Positions 1-6,844 of a DNA stretch of 28,407 bases are shown here, piece by piece; the stretch's first letter is position 1, and every line of letters begins with the position of its first letter. The stretch covers positions 1 through 28,407 of the forward strand of contig JAPOYU010000006.1 of NCBI GenBank assembly GCA_026706395.1, written 5' to 3'. A program made the position numbers and the translations under genes. The notes beneath the pieces are model-generated. The model was not told the DNA's origin, did no database searches, and saw only the letters and a program-made list of their open reading frames with translations. The DNA is from Chloroflexota bacterium (GTDB taxonomy: Bacteria > Chloroflexota > Anaerolineae > Aggregatilineales > Phototrophicaceae).

Positions 1-101
1 TGTGCGAGATTCGAAACCAGCGGACCCGGGGGGCAGGTCCCCGGCGCTTCCACTCATCCGTGCCGCCTTGTGTTCCGCGAGGCGGTTTTGCGTTCTTTGG
101 C
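1..101. other. Non-coding left edge with GC-rich hairpin
   Basis: No convincing coding frame is seen before the lipoprotein start at 118. Positions 26-44 form a perfect 6-bp inverted repeat (CCGGGG / CCCCGG) around a 7-nt loop. An overlapping alternative pairing GGACC (22-26) / GGTCC (36-40) also exists. There is no T-run after it, so it is not a classical intrinsic terminator. It may be the end of a structured RNA or of a gene that lies outside the window. I could not fit a tRNA T-arm or a known small RNA to it. Confidence 0.3.
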
Positions 102-107
102 TATAAT
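102..107 (+). promoter_or_regulatory. Consensus -10 box TATAAT close to the start codon
   Basis: A perfect TATAAT ends 10 bases before the ATG at 118, and no TTGACA-like -35 is visible at the usual distance. Transcription starting about 7 bases after the box would give a leader of only a few bases, so the mRNA may be leaderless or nearly so. This agrees with the absence of a Shine-Dalgarno sequence before that ATG. Confidence 0.4.
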
Positions 108-117
108 CTCCCACACT

Positions 118-912
118 ATGACTCTAAGGCTGTCTATCGTAATCTGTACGATCCGTATCATCTTCTTGTCGTCGCTACTCGCCAGTTGCGCTTCCACGGC
201 GCCGCAGATGACTGCTACTGCCGTCTACAGCCATGCCCGGGCAAACATCGAAAGTCTGCGCGCAACCGCTACCGTTGTCCGCGCGCGTATGAAGACCACG
301 CTTGAATACGCCGGCACTCGCGTCGCGCAAGCGGAAGATGCCGCTGGATTACTGCGATTCAGTCTGATCAGCCTCGGCACCGACACAAACTTTGTCGAGA
401 CCAGCGTCAGCCTCATCGAGAGCTTCCCAACGGTCGTTTCGCAGCCGTCACCAGCCGACACTCGTGCACAGGCTGTGGGCTTGATAACGTCGATACCTCC
501 CCCGACAGACCTTCCGGTCGCTGCTGCCACGGCGCAGGCAACGAATCCGCAGCCGGTCTTAGACAACGACCAACCTCGCCTTGAAAACATAGTGATGGCG
601 TCTGGCGTCGACGACTACGACTGCGCAGTCGACTCGAATCCCGTATTCACGCCTCAGTCAGCGGAAGTTTATGTCGTAGCGGAAGCATTCAATGTTGCGG
701 CCGGCGCCACTATCTCATCGCGCTGGTATCGCCGTGGCACTGAAGTCGCGTATTTCAGCTTTCAAGCGGAAAATGACATCAATGGCAACTGCATCTGGTT
801 TTTCATCGACCAGACGGATACCGCTTTCACTCCCGGTTCCTGGAGTGTCGAAATACGCGTTGACGACATCCCGATTGGCACCCCAATTGCTTTCCTGATC
901 GCCGACAATTGA
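118..912 (+). CDS. Putative lipoprotein of unknown function
   Basis: The 264-residue product starts with a typical lipoprotein signal: a short basic start (MTLR), a hydrophobic stretch, and the lipobox LASC, with the cysteine at about residue 24. It is therefore probably lipid-anchored outside the cytoplasmic membrane. An upstream in-frame start at 70 would put 16 extra residues before the signal peptide and overlap the -10 box, so ATG 118 is preferred. After the lipobox comes a Ser/Thr/Ala-rich, partly helical region (residues about 25-150). A C-terminal domain (about residues 160-264) looks like a beta-sandwich and ends in a motif resembling FTPGSWSVEIRVDD, a style common in secreted proteins of Chloroflexota. 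No catalytic residues are apparent and the function is unknown. It stands alone, with its own -10 box. Confidence 0.75.
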   Translation: MTLRLSIVICTIRIIFLSSLLASCASTAPQMTATAVYSHARANIESLRATATVVRARMKTTLEYAGTRVAQAEDAAGLLRFSLISLGTDTNFVETSVSLIESFPTVVSQPSPADTRAQAVGLITSIPPPTDLPVAAATAQATNPQPVLDNDQPRLENIVMASGVDDYDCAVDSNPVFTPQSAEVYVVAEAFNVAAGATISSRWYRRGTEVAYFSFQAENDINGNCIWFFIDQTDTAFTPGSWSVEIRVDDIPIGTPIAFLIADN

Positions 913-969
913 AGTTCTGCTTAAGCAGTAATTGGCGGTTGACAGATAGGCCGGCGCCACGGTTGCAGA

Positions 970-998
970 TTGGCATCGTATACAACTGCTGGCATAAT
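970..998 (+). promoter_or_regulatory. Sigma-70-like promoter for the STAS-like gene
   Basis: TTGGCA (970-975) and CATAAT (993-998) are separated by exactly 17 bases, which fits a housekeeping promoter. The predicted transcription start is about 40 bases before the ATG at 1047. A purine-rich GGATAAGGG stretch just before that ATG can serve as ribosome binding site. Confidence 0.5.
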
Positions 999-1046
999 AC
1001 TCCGTATGGCAATGTGTGAACGCGGTCGTTGTACAGGATAAGGGAC

Positions 1047-1439
1047 ATGGCAATCGTCACCCGCTGGGACAACAAAAAAAAGACTTTCATCCTGCTGGAG
1101 TTCGAGTCAGAATGGACTTGGGATGAACTCGAAGAAGCAGTGCAGAAAGCCGACAGCCTGATCGGCAGTGTTCACCACTTTGTTGATCTCATCATTGACC
1201 TCGAAGGCGCGTCTATCCCCCGCGACATACTGACTGGGGCGAAGAACCTCTTGGCAAGCGGCGAGGCGCGGCCGAACGAAGGCGCCCGCGTTGTTGTCGG
1301 CGCGAACGGCGCGCTTCGCACCATCTACCAGACCCTGCAAAAGACTATGAATAACGACGTGAACGGGCGAGAAGTATTGTTCGCGCCAAGCTTGTCCGAT
1401 GCTCGCGCCATCATCCGCGGCTTGGCGCTGGATCGCTAG
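1047..1439 (+). CDS. Small STAS/SpoIIAA-like protein
   Basis: The 130-residue soluble product has no signal peptide or membrane segment. It opens with a beta-rich part (TRWDNKKKTFILLEF), then an acidic helix beginning WTWDELEEAV, then a strand-turn segment HFVDLIIDLEGASIP. The last half alternates helices and strands and ends in an ALRTIYQTL helix and a helix with DARAII. This beta-alpha layout resembles short STAS/SpoIIAA-like proteins, which often act as regulators or protein-binding modules. The assignment rests on pattern only. The ATG at 1047 is chosen over the TTG at 1029 because a purine-rich ribosome binding site lies between them. The gene has its own promoter and its stop overlaps a possible tiny ORF on the other strand. 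Confidence 0.6.
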   Translation: MAIVTRWDNKKKTFILLEFESEWTWDELEEAVQKADSLIGSVHHFVDLIIDLEGASIPRDILTGAKNLLASGEARPNEGARVVVGANGALRTIYQTLQKTMNNDVNGREVLFAPSLSDARAIIRGLALDR

Positions 1440-1534
1440 CTCAGCGCAGTCATTAGCCTCCCGATGCCAGCGCGATTCTCCATCTCAATCCAGGCTTCGA
1501 CCTCTCTGAGCAAGAGCCGCCCGCGCTTTGACAT
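1436..1534 (-). CDS. Possible 32-residue ORF or gene remnant
   Basis: This short ORF begins MSKRGRLLLREVEAW and ends GRLMTALS. It is strongly helical and basic at the start, and reads like a piece of a natural protein. Its TAG overlaps the TAG of the convergent STAS-like gene inside one CTAG. No good ribosome binding site is visible, and an in-frame TAG lies 9 bases upstream of its ATG. It could be a real micropeptide, the leftover end of a decayed gene, or chance. Most of the remaining gap between 1440 and 1617 shows nothing except the promoter of the next gene. Confidence 0.2.
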   Translation of the reverse strand: MSKRGRLLLREVEAWIEMENRAGIGRLMTALS

Positions 1535-1585
1535 GCCAGGTGCCTAGCCTTTTGGGGAGGTGCTTTACCTGTTGCAATGCCGCTA

Positions 1586-1606
1586 TGTTATAGTCCTAGC
1601 AGGAGG
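1586..1606 (+). promoter_or_regulatory. Extended -10 promoter and strong RBS of the ABC exporter
   Basis: TG-T-TATAGT (1586-1594) matches an extended -10 element; no good -35 is present at 17 bases. A perfect AGGAGG lies at 1601-1606, about where transcription should begin, and 11 bases before the ATG at 1618. The predicted leader is thus very short and consists mostly of the ribosome binding site. Confidence 0.45.
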
Positions 1607-1617
1607 CGACTGAATCT

Positions 1618-3558
1618 ATGATGATGAAAGGCGGTGGATGGTTTCGCTACTGGCATGGCGCCGATTCAACGGTGAAGCCGAATGTCACCCGGCGATTGCT
1701 GCAGCGAGTGCTTGCCTATGCCAGACCTTATCGCCTGCAAATAGCCGGGATGCTCGCTACGATCTTGTTGACAACCGGGCTCGGCTTGCTTAGCCCGCTC
1801 ATCTTTCGCGAAATCATAGATTCGGCCCTGCCGGAAAAAGACATAGGCAAGCTCAACCTCTTGGTTCTCGGCCTGCTTGTGATCCCGCTGGCCAGCGGCG
1901 GCATCCGAATCATTCAGCGAAAACTCAACGTTGCTGTGGGCGAAGGCGTGATCTACGACCTGCGCGTCTCACTCTATCATCACCTTCAAAAGATGTCGCT
2001 TCGCTTCTTCACCAACACGAAATCCGGCGAGTTGATGAGCCGCCTGAACAACGATGTGGTCGGCGCCCAGAACGCCATCAGCAATACGATTGTCTCGATC
2101 GTCACTAACGTCATCACCGTAGTGGCCACGCTCGCCGTCATGATCAGCATGAAGTGGGAACTCACCATACTTGGCGTTCTCGTGCTGCCCTTGTTCATCT
2201 TCTTCGCCCGGCGGATTGGCCGTCGGCTAAAAGAGATTGCCCGCGAGCAGATGAGCTACAACGCGCAAATGAACGCCATGATGAACGAGACGCTCGGCAT
2301 TAGTGGTGCGCTTCTGGTCAAGCTTTTTGGCCGCATCGACGCCGAAGTCGAACACTTTGAAAAACGCGCCGCCGATGTCCGTGATTCGGGCATTGAACGC
2401 GCTGTCTTGGGCACTCAGTTCTTTGTGCTCATTGGCTTGGTCAGCGTCGCCGGCACTGCCCTCGTGTACTGGATAGGCGGTATTCTGGTTATACAGGACC
2501 AGTTTACTATCGGCGACATTGTCGCGTTTGTAGCATACCTCACGCAACTTTATACACCCCTGCAGGCTTTGACCAATGCCCCGGTCGACTTCGCTCAATC
2601 TATCGTCAGCTTTGAACGGGTCTTCGAGATAATCGACCTGCCATTGGAAATTGAAGAGAAACCCGATGCCATCGCCCTAACTGACGTCCGCGGCGAACTG
2701 ACCTTCGTTGATGTCACGTTCCGCTACGAGATTGACAGGCGTCAATTGCTCACCGATGTCGAGCGAATTGGGCGAATGGACCATGTAGCGGCGACGCGCT
2801 CAGGCGATCCCGCTCAGCGCGAAAACGGCATCACTTCGGTCGCAGCCAGTCATCAAGCGCGAGAGCTGGCGCTGGACAAGCTATCATTCAGCATTTCGCC
2901 CGGCCAACTCGTCGCCCTGGTCGGACCAAGCGGCGCTGGGAAAACCACGCTGACTTACCTGATCCCCAGACTTTATGACCCGTCTGCAGGTTGCATCAGG
3001 CTCGATGGGCAGGACCTACGTAACTTGACCTTGAGCACTATGGCGGAAAACATCGGCATGGTGACGCAGGAGACTTACCTCTTCCACGACACCATCCGCA
3101 CTAACCTGCTCTACGCCAAGCCAGAGGCGACGCAAGCTGAAATCGAAGCGGCGGCCAAAGTCGCTCACATTCACGATTTCATTACCGGTCTGGGTGATGG
3201 TTATGACTCCATCGTCGGCGAACGCGGTTATCGCTTGAGCGGGGGCGAAAAGCAGCGTATAGCGATTGCGCGCGTCGTCTTGAAGGACCCTCGCATCCTC
3301 GTATTGGATGAGGCAACCAGCCACCTTGACAGCCAGTCGGAGGCGCTAATCCAGGATGCGCTTAGCCATATCATGCGTGGTCGCACCAGCATTGTAATTG
3401 CCCATCGGCTGAGCACGATTCTCGCTGCCGACCTCATACTTGTGCTTGATCGCGGCATGATCGTAGAACAGGGTACACATGCGCAACTGCTCGAAGCGAA
3501 CGGCCTTTACGCGAATCTTTACGAAACGCAATTCAGCCATCAGCGTGAACTGGCGTGA
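1618..3558 (+). CDS. ABC exporter, fused membrane and ATPase domains (MsbA/multidrug type)
   Basis: This 646-residue half-transporter has a six-helix exporter domain (residues about 40-330) followed by an ATPase domain, and would work as a dimer that uses ATP to export lipids, drugs or peptides. Visible ATPase motifs are the A-loop Tyr370 (FRY), Walker A GPSGAGKTT (436-444), Q-loop VTQETYLF, signature LSGGE (540-544), Walker B LVLDEAT with catalytic Glu565, and H-loop His596. The D-loop reads SHLD instead of the usual SALD. Between A-loop and Walker A there are about 66 residues, where roughly 28 are usual, so a polar insert of about 38 residues (about 373-412) sits in the antigen-presenting side of the ATPase domain. 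The substrate cannot be told. The nitrilase-family gene follows 15 bases later and is probably co-transcribed. Confidence 0.92.
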   Translation: MMMKGGGWFRYWHGADSTVKPNVTRRLLQRVLAYARPYRLQIAGMLATILLTTGLGLLSPLIFREIIDSALPEKDIGKLNLLVLGLLVIPLASGGIRIIQRKLNVAVGEGVIYDLRVSLYHHLQKMSLRFFTNTKSGELMSRLNNDVVGAQNAISNTIVSIVTNVITVVATLAVMISMKWELTILGVLVLPLFIFFARRIGRRLKEIAREQMSYNAQMNAMMNETLGISGALLVKLFGRIDAEVEHFEKRAADVRDSGIERAVLGTQFFVLIGLVSVAGTALVYWIGGILVIQDQFTIGDIVAFVAYLTQLYTPLQALTNAPVDFAQSIVSFERVFEIIDLPLEIEEKPDAIALTDVRGELTFVDVTFRYEIDRRQLLTDVERIGRMDHVAATRSGDPAQRENGITSVAASHQARELALDKLSFSISPGQLVALVGPSGAGKTTLTYLIPRLYDPSAGCIRLDGQDLRNLTLSTMAENIGMVTQETYLFHDTIRTNLLYAKPEATQAEIEAAAKVAHIHDFITGLGDGYDSIVGERGYRLSGGEKQRIAIARVVLKDPRILVLDEATSHLDSQSEALIQDALSHIMRGRTSIVIAHRLSTILAADLILVLDRGMIVEQGTHAQLLEANGLYANLYETQFSHQRELA

Positions 3559-3573
3559 ACCGGGTCAACCGCA

Positions 3574-4344
3574 ATGAGGGCGACTATCACGCAACTGGAC
3601 CCAGGCGAGCTTGAATCAGATTGGCAGCGTCTCGTCCGCCATGTGGAAGATAATCGGGCACAGCTCGTCCTGTTGCCGGAGATGTGCTTCGCCCCCTGGT
3701 TCTGCGCGGAACCGGCGCCGCAGGATGCAACCTGGAATCGCGCGGTCGCGGGGCACGAAGCTTGGCTCGAGAGGCTGCCTGAGTTGCCTGTGGACATAAT
3801 CGCTGGCACCGCGCCGCGAAACATCGGCGAAAAGCGCCACAACATTGCCTTCCTTTGGACGCGACAGGATGGGCTTCAATGGACGCACAGCAAAACTTAC
3901 TTGCCGAATGACGACGGCTATTGGGAGGCGAATTGGTACGATCGCGCGCCGATCGATTTCCAAGTGACGCGCATAGCCCAGTTGACGATTGGATTCATGA
4001 TCTGCACCGAGATCTGGTTCCTGCATCACGCCCGTGATTATGGCAAGCGCGGCGCGCATCTGCTTCTCAATCCGCGCAGTACTCCCTGGCACACCAATGA
4101 CAAATGGCTGGCGGGCGGGCGAACCGGCGCAGTCGTCTCCGGCGCATTTTGCCTTTCGTCTAACCATGCTGGCCAAGTAAACCGCGTCAAATTGGGCGGC
4201 GCGGGCTGGGCCTGCGACCCTGACGGGAACGTGCTCGCCACAACAAGCGATGAAGAGCCATTCGTCACGGTCGATCTTGACCTAACCGCCGCTGAGGCGG
4301 CAAAATCGACCTACCCGCGCTATGTGGACGATAGCCCACTCTAG
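3574..4344 (+). CDS. Carbon-nitrogen hydrolase (nitrilase superfamily)
   Basis: The 256-residue product belongs to the nitrilase/amidohydrolase superfamily, which hydrolyses amide or nitrile C-N bonds with a Glu-Lys-Cys triad. The triad is visible: Glu36 in LLPEM, Lys107 in HSKTYLPND, and Cys144 in GFMICTEIWF. The residues after the cysteine are Thr-Glu rather than the frequent Tyr-Asp or similar, so it probably represents a less common branch. Length fits a complete single-domain enzyme, and there is no signal peptide, so it is cytoplasmic. It follows the ABC exporter by 15 bases with no strong ribosome binding site, suggesting a shared transcript. Substrate is unknown; omega-amidase-like or N-carbamoyl amidase-like activities are possible. 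Confidence 0.85.
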   Translation: MRATITQLDPGELESDWQRLVRHVEDNRAQLVLLPEMCFAPWFCAEPAPQDATWNRAVAGHEAWLERLPELPVDIIAGTAPRNIGEKRHNIAFLWTRQDGLQWTHSKTYLPNDDGYWEANWYDRAPIDFQVTRIAQLTIGFMICTEIWFLHHARDYGKRGAHLLLNPRSTPWHTNDKWLAGGRTGAVVSGAFCLSSNHAGQVNRVKLGGAGWACDPDGNVLATTSDEEPFVTVDLDLTAAEAAKSTYPRYVDDSPL

Positions 4345-4357
4345 GCGCCGCTGTCGC

Positions 4358-4387
4358 TAGACAACCGTCGCAGCCCTCTGCTACGAT
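4358..4387 (+). promoter_or_regulatory. Candidate promoter for the pth gene
   Basis: TAGACA (4358-4363) and TACGAT (4382-4387) are 18 bases apart. The first matches five of six consensus bases and the second four of six. A transcription start near 4394 would give a leader of about 24 bases before the ATG at 4418. Confidence 0.35.
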
Positions 4388-4417
4388 ACAGTGAAATCAA
4401 CGCCTTCTGAGTGACAC

Positions 4418-5455
4418 ATGTCTTCCAAGAATCTGATCGTCGGCTTGGGCAATCCCGGGGGGAAATACGCGAAGACTCGCCATAACATCGGCTTCCAAGT
4501 TGTCGAGGAGTTGGTGGCGCGTTACAGGCTCGGCGCCGGCAAAAGCGAGAGGCGCGCGCGGACTTGGGACGGTCATATCAAGGGCCTGCGGGTCAAACTT
4601 GCTCAGCCGATGACCTACATGAACCGAAGCGGAGAATCCGTGCGCCAACTGGTGGACTATTATAAAATCCCGATTTCGAATCTACTCGTCATTCATGATG
4701 ACCTTGATACGCCTTTTGGCATACTCCGTTTACGTCAAACGGGCGGGCATGGTGGGCAGAATGGTCTGCGCAGCATAATCCAGCACCTTGGCAGTAAGGA
4801 CTTCGCTCGTCTGCGCTTTGGCATTGGCCGCCCGCCCGGCAGAATGGATCCGGTTGATTACGTGCTGCAACGCTTCCAAGGCGACGATGTGATACGCGCT
4901 AGTGAACTGGCCGGACGCGCCGCTGATGCTGTTGAGGTTTGGCTGAGCGAAGGCATTGAGCAGGCTATGACCCGTTTCAATGGCGACGCGGTTGGCATAG
5001 GCCTAGCGCCAGCCAAGCGCGACCTCGAGAAGCAGCTTGCGATCGCGCAGCGCGCTCAGGAATTAGCCCCCGCAGACGCAAAGCCTCTTATGAAGCTCAT
5101 CGCTTTGCAGAAGAAACTGGGACACATCGACGCCGCCGTCGAAAACCACTTGAAATTGGCGCGTCTTTTGGACAGCCGGGGCAACTCAACGCTCGCCATA
5201 GCCGAAAAGGTGAAGGCAGTTTCGATTCGTCCATCACTTGTCACTGTGCAACGCGAGATCGCTGAATGGTTCTTGACGCAAGGCAACACGAAGAAGGCCG
5301 TGAATCGGTATCTAATCTTGGCGCAGCATCTCTGCGAACAGTCTGACAAGGCCACGGCTGTGGCGGAAGTAGAGCGCGCGCTTAAGATCAATTCGCAGCA
5401 TCCAAAAGCGCTGGAAATGTTGCGAACGCTGAAGGTAACATCCGCATCGAAGTAA
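4418..5455 (+). CDS. pth: Peptidyl-tRNA hydrolase with C-terminal TPR-like extension
   Basis: Residues 1 to about 188 are a complete bacterial peptidyl-tRNA hydrolase, which releases stalled peptides from tRNA so that both can be reused. The active-site set is intact: Asn12 and His22 (GNPG, TRHNIGF), Asn69 (MTYMN), Asp95 (IHDDLD) and Asn115 (GGHGGQNGLRS). Bacterial Pth normally ends at about 190-200 residues, but here the frame continues for about 150 more. That extension is all helical, with helix pairs such as LMKLIALQKKLGHIDAAV, AEWFLTQGNTKKAVNRYL and AVAEVERALKINSQHPKAL, typical of three or four TPR repeats. No stop or frameshift is seen at the junction. The extension could bind a partner such as the ribosome or another rescue factor. 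The serine hydrolase gene follows 40 bases later. Confidence 0.93.
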   Translation: MSSKNLIVGLGNPGGKYAKTRHNIGFQVVEELVARYRLGAGKSERRARTWDGHIKGLRVKLAQPMTYMNRSGESVRQLVDYYKIPISNLLVIHDDLDTPFGILRLRQTGGHGGQNGLRSIIQHLGSKDFARLRFGIGRPPGRMDPVDYVLQRFQGDDVIRASELAGRAADAVEVWLSEGIEQAMTRFNGDAVGIGLAPAKRDLEKQLAIAQRAQELAPADAKPLMKLIALQKKLGHIDAAVENHLKLARLLDSRGNSTLAIAEKVKAVSIRPSLVTVQREIAEWFLTQGNTKKAVNRYLILAQHLCEQSDKATAVAEVERALKINSQHPKALEMLRTLKVTSASK

Positions 5456-5495
5456 GCCGGGTAATACCCATCACATAAATAAGCAGGAGCGTCAC

Positions 5496-6704
5496 ATGCA
5501 AGCTATTTCGCCCGAAGTCGTCGGAATATCAGCCGAACGCTTAGCTCGTATCAACGTTAAGCTTCAGGAATACGTCGACCAGGCTAAAGTCCCAGGTTTT
5601 ATCACGCTGGTAGCGCGTGATTCAGAAGTTGTGCATTTTGAAACCTGCGGCTACCGGGACGCTGAAAATCAGCTTCCGATGGCGAAGGACACCATCTTCC
5701 GCATCTACAGTATGACGAAGCCGATTACGTCCATCGCCTTGATGATGCTGCATGAAGAAGGCAAGTTCCAGCTCTTTGAACCTGTCAGCCGGTACATAAA
5801 CGCTTTCGGCACTACCAAGGTGTTGAAGGGCTACGACTACATGGGGCAGCAGCTAATCGCGCAAGACCCTCCGATGACCATCCACCACCTGCTGACCCAT
5901 ACCGCTGGCTTGAGTTATGGATTCCACTTTGACACGCCAATTGACGACATGTATCGCGACTCCATCTTCCGCAGTGAAACCGCCACCTTAGAGGAGAAGA
6001 CCGTCGGCATGGCCTCGCTTCCTCTGCGGTTCCAGCCCAGCACGGCTTGGTACTACAGCATCGCCACGGACATCTGCGGCTATCTTGTCCAACTGCTTTC
6101 CGATATGCCATTTGAAGACTTCCTTGCTGAGCGAATCTTCCAGCCGCTGGGCATGAAGGACACTGCGTTTCATGTGCCCGCTGACAAGGTGGAACGCTTT
6201 GCCAAGCTCTACCAGCACAACATCCAGGACGGCAGTTTCGACGAATACACAGGCACGCCTCATATTCCCTGGCATGACTTCACCAAGCCTGCGAGCGCCC
6301 CATCGGGAGGCGGTGGCTTGGTCTCCACCATGTCGGATTACTGGCAATTCGCCGCTATGCTCTTGAACGAGGGAGAGACGAGCGATGTTCGCATCATCGG
6401 GCGCAAGACGCTGGAGTATATGACGCGCAACCACATCAAGCCCGAACTCCTGCCTCTTGCGATCGGCTTCGCCAAGATGCCCGGCAGAGGCTTTGGCTTG
6501 GGCTTCGATGTGATAATCGACGCAGCCCAAACCGGCGTGCTCAACTCGGATGGCAACTACGGCTGGAGTGGCGCCGCCGCGACCAACTTCTGGGTTGACC
6601 CACAGGAGCAACTGGTCGGAATCATCATGACTCAGCTGATGGACAATATGCTGCCTTTCCAGCAAGATTTCCGCGCGCTTACTTATCAGGCGCTGGTGGA
6701 CTAG
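5496..6704 (+). CDS. Beta-lactamase-fold serine hydrolase (class C / esterase EstB type)
   Basis: The 402-residue protein has the penicillin-binding/beta-lactamase fold of the S12 family. The nucleophile motif SMTK gives Ser72 and Lys75. The second motif is Tyr187-Ser-Ile in WYYSIATD, the form seen in EstB-like esterases rather than the YxN of true beta-lactamases. The third motif region is GWSGAAATNFWVDP starting at residue 356. It is therefore more likely an esterase or peptidase than an antibiotic-resistance enzyme. There is no clear signal peptide, so the protein is probably cytoplasmic. The start is supported by AGGAG at 5485-5489, six bases before the ATG. It may be read through from pth. 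Confidence 0.88.
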   Translation: MQAISPEVVGISAERLARINVKLQEYVDQAKVPGFITLVARDSEVVHFETCGYRDAENQLPMAKDTIFRIYSMTKPITSIALMMLHEEGKFQLFEPVSRYINAFGTTKVLKGYDYMGQQLIAQDPPMTIHHLLTHTAGLSYGFHFDTPIDDMYRDSIFRSETATLEEKTVGMASLPLRFQPSTAWYYSIATDICGYLVQLLSDMPFEDFLAERIFQPLGMKDTAFHVPADKVERFAKLYQHNIQDGSFDEYTGTPHIPWHDFTKPASAPSGGGGLVSTMSDYWQFAAMLLNEGETSDVRIIGRKTLEYMTRNHIKPELLPLAIGFAKMPGRGFGLGFDVIIDAAQTGVLNSDGNYGWSGAAATNFWVDPQEQLVGIIMTQLMDNMLPFQQDFRALTYQALVD

Positions 6705-6800
6705 GGACCGACTCACGCTAAACTCATCGCATCCAAGTCCCGTCCCTGACTATCTTGAGCGACATACACCGCAACTCGACTAGTCCGCCGACAGTCGCTC

Positions 6801-6809
6801 TGATATACT
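6801..6809 (+). promoter_or_regulatory. Extended -10 promoter of mfd
   Basis: TG-A-TATACT is an extended -10 element 35 bases before the mfd ATG. There is no convincing -35, as is usual for this promoter type. The 140-base gap between the serine hydrolase and mfd holds nothing else recognisable. Confidence 0.45.
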
Positions 6810-6844
6810 GACGCCTTCCAGGTTCACTACCGAGCAAGACAATC

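Noticed and set aside
1..60. Possible tRNA or tmRNA end containing ATTCGAAACC
   Set aside because: The bases around TTCGAA do not form a 5-bp T-stem on either strand, and no acceptor stem or CCA context fits. Left as an unassigned structured region.
3616..4176. Open frame of 186 codons on the - strand over the nitrilase-family gene
   Set aside because: Shadow of a gene with an intact catalytic triad on the + strand.
5496..6704. Antibiotic-resistance beta-lactamase
   Set aside because: The second motif is YSI instead of YxN, and there is no clear signal peptide. This matches EstB-like esterases better.
5988..6716. Open frame of 242 codons on the - strand over the serine hydrolase gene
   Set aside because: The + strand encodes the complete hydrolase with all motifs; the antisense frame shows no family features and no ribosome binding site.
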